Below, piece after piece: positions 1-14,234 of a stretch of DNA of 64,000 bases. The first letter of the stretch is position 1. Each line of letters begins with the position of its first letter. The notes under the pieces are model-generated. The model searched no databases and was not told the origin of the DNA. It saw only the letters and a program-made list of their open reading frames with translations. The translations under genes and the position numbers were made by a program. Source of the stretch: Scatophagus argus (lineage: Eukaryota > Chordata > Actinopteri > Scatophagidae). Location of the stretch: assembly GCF_020382885.2 (NCBI RefSeq), contig NC_058508.1, forward strand, positions 9,647,917 through 9,711,916. Reading direction: 5' to 3'.

Positions 1-2
1 TC

Positions 3-2959
<2,957 letters not shown>

Positions 2960-5900
2960 GTAAGTCAAGCCTGTCAGCTATTCACAAAATGTTTCCTTAT
3001 TCTGTCAGTGTGTTGTTCATAGAATATACTCTATACGAAATAACAGATGTGATCCAATATGTACAAGAGATGTTCATGAGTTATAAACTGCAAATATACT
3101 GTATGAGATTTTATTTAATTCAGAGAGCTAGGGCATATAGAGCATGTTTCATTTTGTGAAAATTTTACTGTTAGAAGCAGCAGTTGTGAGCCAGCTCCTT
3201 TGACACTATAAATTAGGTTTCAACACTGTTAGAAAACTGAAATTGCTGTCATCAGTGCATCACGTTGTAATGATCATTAATGAAGACTTAGGGCTTATGC
3301 ACTAGAACTTTCTGTTCTTACTGTAATTGAAATTAGTATTAAAGAGCACCTGGCTTCATCCTACTCCTCCTCTAACATTTCAATGTGAACTTGTGCCATG
3401 TTTGTGTGAACTTGTGTCCCCTTCTTATTAATTATTAAGGATTACAGGGTTGATTAATAGAACATTATGAAATAATTTACCTCCCATAAAATTAAGTGCC
3501 TTTTAATGTCTCTTATTTTAACCTATCTTCCCTCTTTTCTTATTCCCTGACACAGTTTAATTCTCTCCTGCTTTCATTCCTCTAATCTCTGTTGACATTT
3601 GTCTAATTTTCCTCTCCTTGGATGCTCTTTTTTCACCGTTCCCTCTCTGACAATCCAGCCTAAACCTGTTTCCCCCTCCTTCATACCCCTGTAACAAAAG
3701 AAGGTATACCCCTGACTCATGCCAAAGGTTTAAGTACTCTACATCGTGCACGTCAAAGGAACATTGTCCATTATGTGAATGTGTGTCCGTGTTTCTCAGT
3801 CTTGCAAAATGTGGACTGAAGTATTTGGATGCTGTGTGTATCTATGATCAGTTTGGCTGGCTGTGCATCTGTCATGAACTGCTATTAGCAATCTAATATT
3901 TGGTCTCAGCATCTTACATGTCTACCACTGGATGCTTGAAATATTACATGAGCTTGTTGTAGCTTGTAGATCCTGTGAAAGTAGGATCAGTAAAATCAGT
4001 ACAATGCGCATTTACTGTCATTCAAATAATATTATTCATTTTGCTAACAAGGTGAAACATTATCAATATGTCGCTGTTGGATTGCTTCTCAAACACACCA
4101 TGTATGCTTATGAAAAAGAAACCAAGAAACCTTTTCATAACTGTATGACAGTACTCACATAAAAGGTTTTAAATAATACTTTCTCACTTAACACTGTCAC
4201 AGTGTGGGGAGGTTTTCTATTGAGTTTATCAGGAATTTATATTAATCTTTAATTTATATTATACTTTAGCCAGTAAAATTCAAATGTATTGCCTACTTCC
4301 CCACTTTGTGACAATGGTGACAAGCTCAATAACGGACTAAAACATTTGTGTATCAATATATAATTTTGGGACGTGTGACTTGATTTGTTGTCGTCCATGA
4401 TAGAAACAGCAAGAAACAGTTTGGTTAGTCTGACTCTGTCCAAACATAACAAACCTGCCTGCTAGCACTTGTAAAGCTCACTAATTAACGTGCTATACAG
4501 TATCATGTTTGTATCATCTATGGTTGTGTTAATTTGTACAAAAAACTGAGGCGTAAGAATAACAGTTAACTGCTTCATTGGCACTGCATCAGATTGTTTC
4601 TTGGCTCCAAGGCAAGAGACTTCAGAAGTTACTGGTGAAAGAAACTGACCCACACCAGTAAAACACTTCTTTTTTTGTTTGTTTTCACACTTGGATTTTG
4701 TGCAAATTAAACATTATTACACTGAATATCACATGTAAAGTGAGTTTTATGGGAACTGCATTCACCTCAGTACATTATCTGCCAACTGACAGACATCTGT
4801 TTTCCTATGCAGGGAAAGTCTAGAGGCAAAATGCAACAGAGCGGCTGAAGCAAAGAGAGCTGAGATACAGAGGATGGAGAGAAATGGCTGAGTGCTCCCA
4901 CTGATAGAGAGCTGACGACAGCCACTTGGCGTGATCAATACATCAGGTGGCATGAATACAAAAGAAAACACATAAGCCGTCTGAAAATACACCATAAAAG
5001 CTGCAAAATATTTTTCTCTGTATGTACTGAAGTTAATATATAGGTGAGAGTTATTAAAACTATTCTGTGTTGATTCTATTCTTAAAGAATAAACATATGT
5101 ATTTAAAAAAATTCTTCATTGTCCAATTCATTTTATGTATGTAATTTACTTTTGATGGGTGATCAGTACCGTGTCTTGGCTGTTTTATAAGGTTCCTACC
5201 CTGCTCACACAGACGCCTTTCAGTAACTAGTTATTTGTAACCCTAGTTTGGTATTAGATTGTTATTGCTATACATCAACTTTTACAGCCTGTGACTTCAT
5301 ATTTCAAGCTCTTTAAGAACTGGCCCCATATATTTCCAAATGAGAGTTAGTTAATTCACTGCATGGAGCCCACAAACGAGAAACCTTCGTACTTGACTGG
5401 GTACTCAAAGGCTGAATATGCAGTCAAACAAAACAAACTGACAGAACATTACATATTCACATTTATTGATTGATTTGTGCTTCTCTCATTCCTTCACCCA
5501 CAATCATGTTGTTTTAAGTAAAATGCTAGTATGGTTGTAGTAAGAACAGGAATACTTAGCAATGTTCAGCTAAAATAAAAAGACATGAAATTAATGCATA
5601 TAGAATAAAAAATATCTAAAATGCAGATAATTTAGGAGAGTTTCCACTTTAGATCACTTCTTTATTGCACTGTGATATGCTGAATTTTAGAGGTCCTTCA
5701 CAAAAAAAGTTTGTGTAATTGTGTAGTTTATATTGTGTAAAAAGAGTGTTGGATTGCTGAGTGTTTGCTGAAGTCATGTCAGTTTTATCTGCAACACGCA
5801 TTCACGTATGTATTAGTATGGAAACAGACATGTTACTGGATGAGGAGTGTCCCCAAAGGAATCATGGTTCATCAATAATCACTTTGGCCATGAAGCAACA

Positions 5901-6051
5901 GTTTCAGTCATGACACCAATTCATCACATGCAAGCAGCACCAGCTGGTCATGACAGTGTTTCTTGTGGCCATGGTTAGTTGGTCCTTATTGGTCCCTCTT
6001 GGGATGTTTTCTGTTGGTCTGTGCTCTTTGGCTCCACCGTGACTCTATAAC
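2960..6051. other. atp2a1 terminal intron/3' end and rabep2 3' UTR region
   Basis: No ordinary coding exon is recognisable here. The stretch must contain the last few codons and 3' UTR of atp2a1 on + and the 3' UTR of rabep2 on -. Two good acceptors with long pyrimidine tracts would each give an immediate stop after one residue: the AG at 3555-3556 followed by TTTAA (Val, stop) and the AG ending near 3659 followed by CCTAA (Ala, stop). AATAAA signals on + occur at 5088-5093 and 5574-5579. On the minus strand an AATAAA (TTTATT on +) lies at 5661-5666 and serves rabep2 well. The two genes therefore converge tail to tail within a few hundred bases. The rest is AT-rich and unassigned. Confidence 0.5.
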
Positions 6052-7533
6052 TCATGAGGCATCTGCAGGCAGGGAACCAGCTTCACTGACACCCTCTTCC
6101 AGGATTTCCTTGACTTGTTCAAGACTCTCAGCCTGCCGAATTAATTCCAGCTTCACCTGCAGGAGGAGAGGTGGATCAATAATATATTAACTTGTCAATG
6201 ACATAAAATGTAAAATTTCAAACTGATTAAAGTTTCTGCAGGTGCACAAAAAAAGTCTGACAAATTTCATTCCTCTAATGATTAACCATTACTCCTCCAC
6301 TCTAACTACTACACCTGTCCACTGCTTCTTACCTGCAGCGACTGGGACAGCTGGACAAAGTCCCTCTGTACAGTCTGGCTGGTGTCGACTTGGGAGCGCA
6401 GACTGATCACTTGGCTACGCAGCTCCAGACACTGTTGGTGCAGGGCTGCCTGAAAGCCACAGAGAAAACAGTCAAATTAAAGAACCCCATTTATGGTGGT
6501 AGTATGAACTAAACATAAACAACAATGGGTCTCAAATCAATGTGTAACAGTTTCCTTTCCTGTAAAAGAATTTCTGTCAATGTGATTAGCAATGCTTGAG
6601 AAAATTTTCAATAATCGGGAGCGTTTTTGACCAACCATGCCACTTTAGAGACAGCTCATCTCAGAGGCCAACAGACAGCAGTTTAATGTTAAAAACAAGC
6701 AGCTTGGATTTACTTTCTCATTACTGAGGGTCTTGTTGCTGCTCTGCACATGAGAGAGTGCCACCCGCAGGGCTTCCAGTTCAGTGCGACAGGCCAGCAG
6801 TTCAGCCTGTAACTGGTCCTTCTGAGCCTGGATCCTCTCCGTCTCGGTCTTCAGACTGGAAAGCTGCACTGCATACACAAACACAAACAAAGCTCCTTAA
6901 CGTCTACACGAGGAGATCATCACTGTACCATTAAGAGAAAAAAGCTTGTGATTAGTAAAAGGAAAATTACAGTTTATTGAAGTTTTCTTAGTTTTGACCG
7001 TCAGTTCTGTTGTTAATGATAACACTGTACTCATCAAAGGGGATGTAAAGTCCAAAGGTTAAGTAAACCTGAATGAAGCCTATACCTGTCAGAGACCTAC
7101 TAATTGTCTTACCAGACTAAGAATAAACCATGAGTTTTTTCACTCACCTTCTAAAATCTCTGATGACAGTAGTTGCAAGTGGCCACAGGCAGAAAGAGAA
7201 AAGAGGAGAACAAACAATGATTCATTGACAAGTCAGTCAGTGTTTAAAAGCTGTCCTAAATAATCCTAAAATCCACAAACCATTCTCCTCTGTACGGCTA
7301 TCCAGCTGCTCTCTCAGGTTGACAATCTCTATGCGAAGACGCTCCTCACAGTGCGCCCCCTGCAGGTTAAATTCCAACAATCAGCACAGTAGAAGCAGTA
7401 GACACATTCAGTAACTGCCATCAACATTTTTAACTACCAACAGGTAGTTGAAATACTTCCAGATCCAGGGCAGCGATGACTTGATTACTAAACAGGAATT
7501 CATCCACACAGCACTTGTGGAGCAGATATACAG

Positions 7534-7608
<75 letters not shown>

Positions 7609-10600
7609 TGAACACCTAGAAGAATAATTGTACCTGCAGTGTTGCTGGGAAAGATGAGCTGGGCTCTGGACCCTCATCCTCAACCTCCTCTCCTTTCAGT
7701 CTGGACAACTCACAGCACATCTTCCTCTGGGAAAATGATAGCTCTGCCTGGAAACATGAATCAATGTTTGAACACCTTCTCCTACTGAATAGTGTGTTAG
7801 TAACTGTACATCAGCAAATAAATTTACAGACTTGCTCTTGAAGTAAAGTCACTACTGTTGTCTTAATCTCATGCACAATTATGGCAAAAACACAAATTAA
7901 GATCAGTCACTTCATTTCTGTTCTTGGCAACTTTAAATCAGAAGGTTCAAATAAAACAAATCAGGAAAATGTCAAATTTCAACATTTTGGGAAATAAGCT
8001 TTTGCCTTTCTGACAGGTCAAATGAAAAGACAAACGCTCACCTATATGGTAAACATGAAGCTGGAGTCAACAGCTAGTGAGCTTACAGGAGGAAACAGTG
8101 ACATATACTTCTAAAGCCCACTAATTAACACGAGCTAAGCTAATCAGCTGTACCTGGAGAGATGAGCAGGGTACCGATTTAACTCTTGGTAGGAATGCAA
8201 ATAAGTGTATTTCCCAAAATGATTGATATTTAACGGACATTACAAACCCGACATCATGTCACTCACCAGCCGACTCTGCACTGCATTCTGTGATTGGCTA
8301 AAAGATTTTTGTAAATCCTGAAGGAGGGCCTCTGAAGTCTTCACCTGTGACTGGAGCATTGATACCTGCAAGCACAAACAAACAAATTAACATTAACAAA
8401 TTATAATTCTGGTCACAGCATGCCCACTGTGTCCATGTGTGTGTTTGTGCAACCCGATCATTCTCTACACACTCACTGCAGTATATGCTGTATACTCGGA
8501 GCAGTGTGGCTCACCTGTTTGTTTGTGTGGTTGGTCTGTGTGTCAAGTTCTCTCTCCAGCTCCTCCTTCTCAGCCTCGAGGCGACTCACCTCTACGCGCA
8601 GCTCTGACACCTGTTCAACATGCCACACCCTCATTACACCACAGCGTCCTTTGTCTAAGGAGAAGCCTTTGGTCAACGTTAAATTCTTACCTGAGCATTG
8701 AGAGCATCCCAGTCGCTGTGCGTGACCAGCCGGTGTCCAGCCGGTGGCAGGTAGATGGCTTCAGGCACCAAAGTTCCCGTGGAGACCAGAGAGTCTGTGT
8801 CTTCCTGAGCGTGGAGTTTTCTGGGCAGAGAGGGTGTGTCTAAGGAGAAGGAGGACAACGAGGCCGAGTCGCAGTGCCTCAGTGAGAAATACCCTTCTGT
8901 CGTAAGTGGCGCCCCCTCTCCTTCCGCCGCCACCTCAAGCTCCACTGGTTGGCTGTCCCCTCTGTCGACCGATGCCATAACCTCTGCCTCCGGTTGACTG
9001 TTGGTGATAGCTTCTTCACTGGAAGCCTCTGCGTCTTTCCTGGCTTTCCTTCCACTGATCTAAGAGGGAAAGAAAAACAAATGCTGAAAATGAGTCCAGA
9101 ACACTTGGAAATTTTAGAAAGAAAACACTGAAAGTTAAACACTGACCATATGCTGTCCACTAGATCTCCTGAACTCCACAGGCTGAGACTGAAGAGCAGC
9201 TATCCTGGCCTCGTACTGCGCTGCCGTCTCTGTGAACACAAGAACATAATGAAATAACGATGAGACCATTTCAGACTACAAAGGCCACAATGCTTTTTAA
9301 AAAGTGTAGCTGCATTTGAGTATTTTCTGACTTTAAAATGACATCAATATAGCAGACTTTCTTTGTCGTAACCTAACAACCAATGAAACCTCTTCCCTGT
9401 CCACATAGAAGGACATACTTTATTTTACCTGAATACCTGGACTACATACTAACATATTTGTTTGCTCATTCTCAGCTTTGTCAACATAGTAAACAGCTAA
9501 GCTCCTTATATCAGTATATCTTGCTAAAGCTCTTATCAAAGCAGGCTTAAAACTTTAACTGAAACTGATGTATGCACAAGTATATTTTCCTGTACTGACA
9601 TGAACGATTTAATTCATGATATTACCTGATATGGAGTTTATCTTGTGTTCATCCAACAAGGAGATACTAATCTTCTCTTACTTACAGGTATTTGCACTTC
9701 CTTGAGGACATTTAACCGGTACTGAATACAGTGTTTGAATCCATGGTACAAAACTTTACATGTGACTTTCATTCAGTAAAAAAAAACAAAAACAGGCTCT
9801 GATTTCTGTCTCTTTACAAATAGACCAAATAAGAAATAACCTTATTAAATGCACACAAGGAAAGTCTCACTCACACATACACAAAATGTGCTTTTACCAT
9901 GCACACGTAAACATGCAGGCCAAACACCCATGCGCGCGCGCACACACACTGACCTCTAAGAGCCTCCTGGAGAGACTGGATCTCTTGATCACATTGTTTT
10001 TGCAGCTCTGCCAGTTCCTCCTGTTTGCTCAGCTCACAGATCGTCGCCACGCCCTGCCAATGTTCGACCTGAGCTCGGCAATCGGCTAGCTGGGCCTGTA
10101 GGCTCGTCTCTGAAAGTGATGAACGGGTTGCTGTGTTTGGCTCGCAGTGTGTTATTTTGAAGATGCGTGCATCATTAGGTAAAACAGGCAGGTTAGGTTA
10201 TCTGGATTACTACTAGACATGACATGTAAATACCTGACTATAAAGATAAGAAGAAAGCTGATCTATACGTGTAGAACTTTGCAGGGTGCAAATATACAGT
10301 CCTCGCACTGTTCAGTTTTGCAAAGCTACAGAGCATGTTTATGTGATCCTTGTTAGATGTGACAAACACTGACATGAGGAAGGATCGGGTCCTGGATGAC
10401 ACCACCTGACAACATTATTGGTTTCTTAAGTCTAAGACAGCACATGTTCACATTATTTAGTGGAACGGAAGACCAAAGAAGAGAGTAAACCCTATCAATA
10501 TTTGATTCAAATGGATAAACTGGTAAATAAACAAAACAAACAATATGAAAAAATAGCTTTACATCTTCTTTGTTTTGACACTACTACTACTACTGTGTGA

Positions 10601-11617
10601 AAACAGTAATAATGATGTTTTTTTGTGCTATATGGATGAACAAATATATTCCCTTTGTCATTTGGGGACAATGAAATGTGCAGTATGATGTACTCCTGTC
10701 CTGAACAGAAATCAAATAGGCTTTTTGGGATTAATCTGAGCAATCTGAACCTGTGTTAAAAAAATACACCAACTACAGTTATATTTAGAGCTAGAAATCC
10801 AATATATTTAACCATGCTTTGCAGCTGGAGTCACCAAGATCCCAAACAGAATAAGAGTCTACTCTGTAGAGGACTTCACAGCCATGTGATGGAAGAACAA
10901 TTAGTGCCACTTTATTCTTCAAGCTGTCAGCTGCCAGACCCAAAACACAACTTCATGTTTCATAAATTGTGGCTGTCATTGTCTGTTGTTGTTGTTAAGG
11001 GGTCCATCTTCTTATGCTGGACAACTTTACAGTGACATTTGTTGCTCCAGTTCAAGCTAGTTTGCAAACATTTTCAAGACAAGATACTTAAACAAGTTAA
11101 TATTCTACTACAGAGGCTACCCAGAGCAGGTCTGAAAAAGCTGCATATGCAACTTTAGGGATGAGTTTGTTGTGACAATATGACCTGACAGTCACAGCTA
11201 GGTAAATAGCAAAAGTGAAACAGAGCTCTCTCAGTCTCTCTTTCATCTACTGGATTAATCTGAATCGGTTTAAAATTCACTTTGCTCCTCCGTGGTTTAT
11301 GGAGGTCCCCCGAGCACCAGTGTGGAGATAACAGCTAGTTATAACTAGTTAGCTAAAGTATTAGCTAGCTTAGCAGCTAACACGCCCGTTCATTCGAGTG
11401 GTCAAGGATATCAAACAGGCCTCGTAAGCAAAGCAGCTTCGACAGCAACAGGTTTCACTCACAGTGAAGACAAGCAACACGTGAACGTCAATGTTTACAA
11501 AAACTCACGTTATAAAGAGGCCAGTATCACCTCACAGCCAATCCCGTTAGTCAAGAAGCAGGTTAAAGTTTAACGCTGCTGTTATTTATTACCTGTGTTT
11601 TCACTGTTGGAGCTCAT
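6052..11617 (-). CDS. rabep2: Rabaptin, RAB GTPase-binding effector protein 2
   Basis: Twelve coding exons on the minus strand, in transcript order: 11593-11617, 9954-10109, 9147-9229, 8691-9059, 8515-8610, 8267-8365, 7634-7747, 7281-7359, 7148-7159, 6714-6868, 6333-6449, 6052-6156. They join into one open frame of 469 residues from MSSNSENTG to SLPADAS. Rabaptins are coiled-coil effectors that bind Rab5/Rab4 and Rabex-5 on early endosomes. Diagnostic matches to vertebrate RABEP2 are CDSASLSSFSL, SLVSTGTLVPE and IYLPPAGHRLV in the large exon, RLRIEIVNLREQL, and the C-terminal VDTSQTVQRDFVQLSQSLQ followed by IRQAESLEQVKEIL. Almost every other segment is heptad-rich. The product is about 100 residues shorter than the mammalian protein (569, from memory), mainly because a conserved N-terminal coiled-coil block is not found. 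The ninth exon is a 12-nt microexon. Intron 1 (10110-11592) is the longest. Confidence 0.93.
7148..7159 (-). other. rabep2: 12-nt in-frame microexon of rabep2 (Glu-Ile-Leu-Glu)
   Basis: On the minus strand the sequence reads catcag, then AGATTTTAGAAG, then gtgagtg: a clean acceptor and a strong donor. With the flanking exons (7281-7359, ending in one base of a codon, and 6714-6868, beginning with two) it adds four residues and gives EEN-EILE-VQLSSLKTE. This lines up with the REETEVLEASLCSLRTE segment of human RABEP2 as I remember it, which argues that it is a true coding exon. Because it is a multiple of three and the flanking phases also fit without it, it could be skipped without a frame change. 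Confidence 0.8.
7532..7606. repeat. AT dinucleotide microsatellite in a rabep2 intron
   Basis: About 75 bases of nearly pure (AT)n with one AA interruption at 7560-7562, within the intron between rabep2 exons 7281-7359 and 7634-7747. It ends 28 bases from the donor side of the exon at 7634. It is self-complementary and produces spurious Tyr-Ile open frames on the minus strand. Confidence 0.97.
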
Positions 11618-14234
11618 CTTGTCGTCAGAGCTCGATCGCGATGCGAAACGTCTATAGCAACTCCGAGAAACTTGTCCAAAAAGTCATTTTGCACCAAAGC
11701 ACCAGGACTTTGGTGTGGAAACGATCACAGCAGTGTCAACTTCAGGAAACAACTTTCCCCGGTCTGAGCCTGCGGAAATCACGTCAACCTGCTTCCTGTT
11801 CACACGTACCTTTTCCCTCCTTTCCGTTGAGGTTTTGTTTTGCGTATCATTTGGCTGCTTTTTATGGTGGTTTAAACCAAAGAAAAGTGGCCACAGATTT
11901 CCTTTTTTTTACCTGCCCCACCCTGGACATCAGGGCCACTGTTTGCTGACCACTGGAGGTCACTGAACCTCATTTTGAAGCACATTCTTGATCTGTCACA
12001 AAAATGAAACCAGATAATGTCACAATTGTAATTATTGACCAAATTCATTTATTGTTTTTTTTGTTTGTTTGTTTGGTAAATGGAGCAGTGATATGCAGGA
12101 AGAGAAATCACTGATTTAAAAAAGAAATCTGATTTTTTACTTCCTATTCAGATTCTCCATGAGTCTGTAAGCTGCATACATCAAACAAATTATATAATAT
12201 CATGCATAATAACCTTCTACCTTCTACCAATCTAATTACATAATTGAATACAATACTTCTAATAACGATAATTAAATGTTTTCAATCATCTTCAGAAAAA
12301 CAGCTTTTTTATCCCATGTAAACTTGATTTAGAAATTGTTTCTATATTTTGTTCTGGATTAATTCCTGAATATAGCTCTGAAAACACCTTGTAATTGCAT
12401 CTCCTTCTCTAAACTCACTTTTTGCATTTTATTTAATACCCCCTGCTGTATGTTCTTTTTTTTTTCTTTTTAGGAATTCTGTGCAGGAAAAAGGATCTGT
12501 TGCTCAGAAATGGGCTCCTTTGGCCTCTTGTGTCAACATGATAGATGATAGTGTATTGCTCTGTCATGGCTCCAAGTTCTTTCCACCATCTAAATTATCC
12601 ATTTCCTCTGCCAAATACAACAAAAATCAAAACAGAAAATGTTTAAATGGCAATGCATCCTTTGCACAGCGCAAGTTGCACGCACAAAGTGCAGAATTAG
12701 CTTTGGCTGTGTGTTATCAGCTCTGGTGAGGCAGTCGGCCCTCACGTTCTGCAGTGTAACGTCCCCTCTGTGGCAAGCAGGTCACTTTTCATATTGCAAG
12801 CTGATATGATGTGAAGTCCTCAGTTGTCCTTCACAGAGAAACATTAGGGGCATGGCATGCGTCCATCTCTGAAATTTAAAACTCTATGACTCTGAGGTAA
12901 TAAACTTAACCTGTTCTACAGTCAAATGAAATAATTCACAGAAATGTTAAAAGTTAAACTGCACTTGTTTCCTTTGACAAAAGAATGGCTGTACAATCTT
13001 CATTATTTGCTGTTTCTCTGTGTTTTCGCTAAAAGCTGCACAAGATCTGAAATGTTCTCAGCAAAGCCACTAAGCCACTTGAAATAGTGATGCCAGAAGA
13101 GCAGAATCCTTACATCTACTGAACATACTGTAGACAAAATTGCAGATCTATTCACAGTATTGATTTGACTTTTCTAGCCCTCATATTCTTACATCTCTCT
13201 TCAATTTTCATTGCTTCATCCAGTAATCGGATATCCAGGAATGCAAGCATCCTGCCTCCAGTTTATTCATTTACAGTCAGAGGGTGTGGCAAAAAATAAA
13301 ACCAGCACAGAGAATATATGTGTGACAGTCATATTCTTTATATATTATGTATAAAGACAACATTTTCAAAAAAAAGGAGCCCTTTCAGGCATTCACAGAA
13401 GGGGCAAAGCATAATGTCTTGACTTCCCTCCAGATGAATTTAGGAGTATGAAGAAAGGATGAAATGCATAACTCAAGAAAAATAGCCATGACCTCCTTTA
13501 TTTAACAGTTGTTTTTTATTGAAGTCAATTATAATCAAAAACATGGTCACAATGTACAACAGGAAAATAGAAAAAGCCAAGTTGGTCAATGTTAAAACGT
13601 TCGCCGGCTCACAATCCTCGTCTGCTGGTTATACTGGTAATGGAATATTCTACATATTAGTGAACTAACAAACATCCATGATTTAATATCAAAACTGTAA
13701 TTTCATGATACTAAGATGACAAAATATTGTATAAAATGTAGGTGAAAGTCTTCAAAAACATTCATACAAAGTGACTCATGTGAAACAGTGTTATATGCTG
13801 TTTAACCAAAATACAATTTCTGCCATAAAGAAATATTACTGTATAAATAGTTTGCAAACGTTTAAATATCTTTAAGTGGTATACATCTGAGTTCCTTTGA
13901 GTGGAGCAGAGGCACAGAATAAATGCATATTAACGCTCACAACAAATCAGTGATCAGTAACAAAATTTTTCATGAGACCAAACCTGTCTCATAGGCGGGC
14001 AGGGCGGTTTTAGAGTTTTTACAGAGGTAACATCATCTAACAGGTACACAAACTTTACAGTATCCAAAGCACCAGAGCCTGGACGGCTTTCCACAAGTGC
14101 TTTTAACTTTGCATCCGCTCTTCAGCGAAACGCAGCCTCAAGTGGTCAGAGTGTCATGACGGCTGATGAAAAACCATCACAAAGCTTTGATTTCATTTGG
14201 TCAGTGTGAGGGGAGCTGAATGCCAGTCTTTCCT
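11618..14234. other. rabep2 promoter side and 3' flank of the GTPase gene
   Basis: No coding exon is seen. The right-hand flank of the rabep2 start (11618-11850) should hold its 5' UTR and promoter; no TATA box is evident. From 12000 on the stretch is AT-rich. On the minus strand, AATAAA poly(A) signals (TTTATT on +) at 13497-13502 and 13515-13520 suit the 3' end of the GTPase gene, giving it a 3' UTR of about 700 bases (13500-14234). Confidence 0.5.

Noticed and set aside
7408-7683. Minus-strand open frames with long Tyr-Ile repeats
   Set aside because: They are translations of the (AT)n microsatellite within a rabep2 intron.
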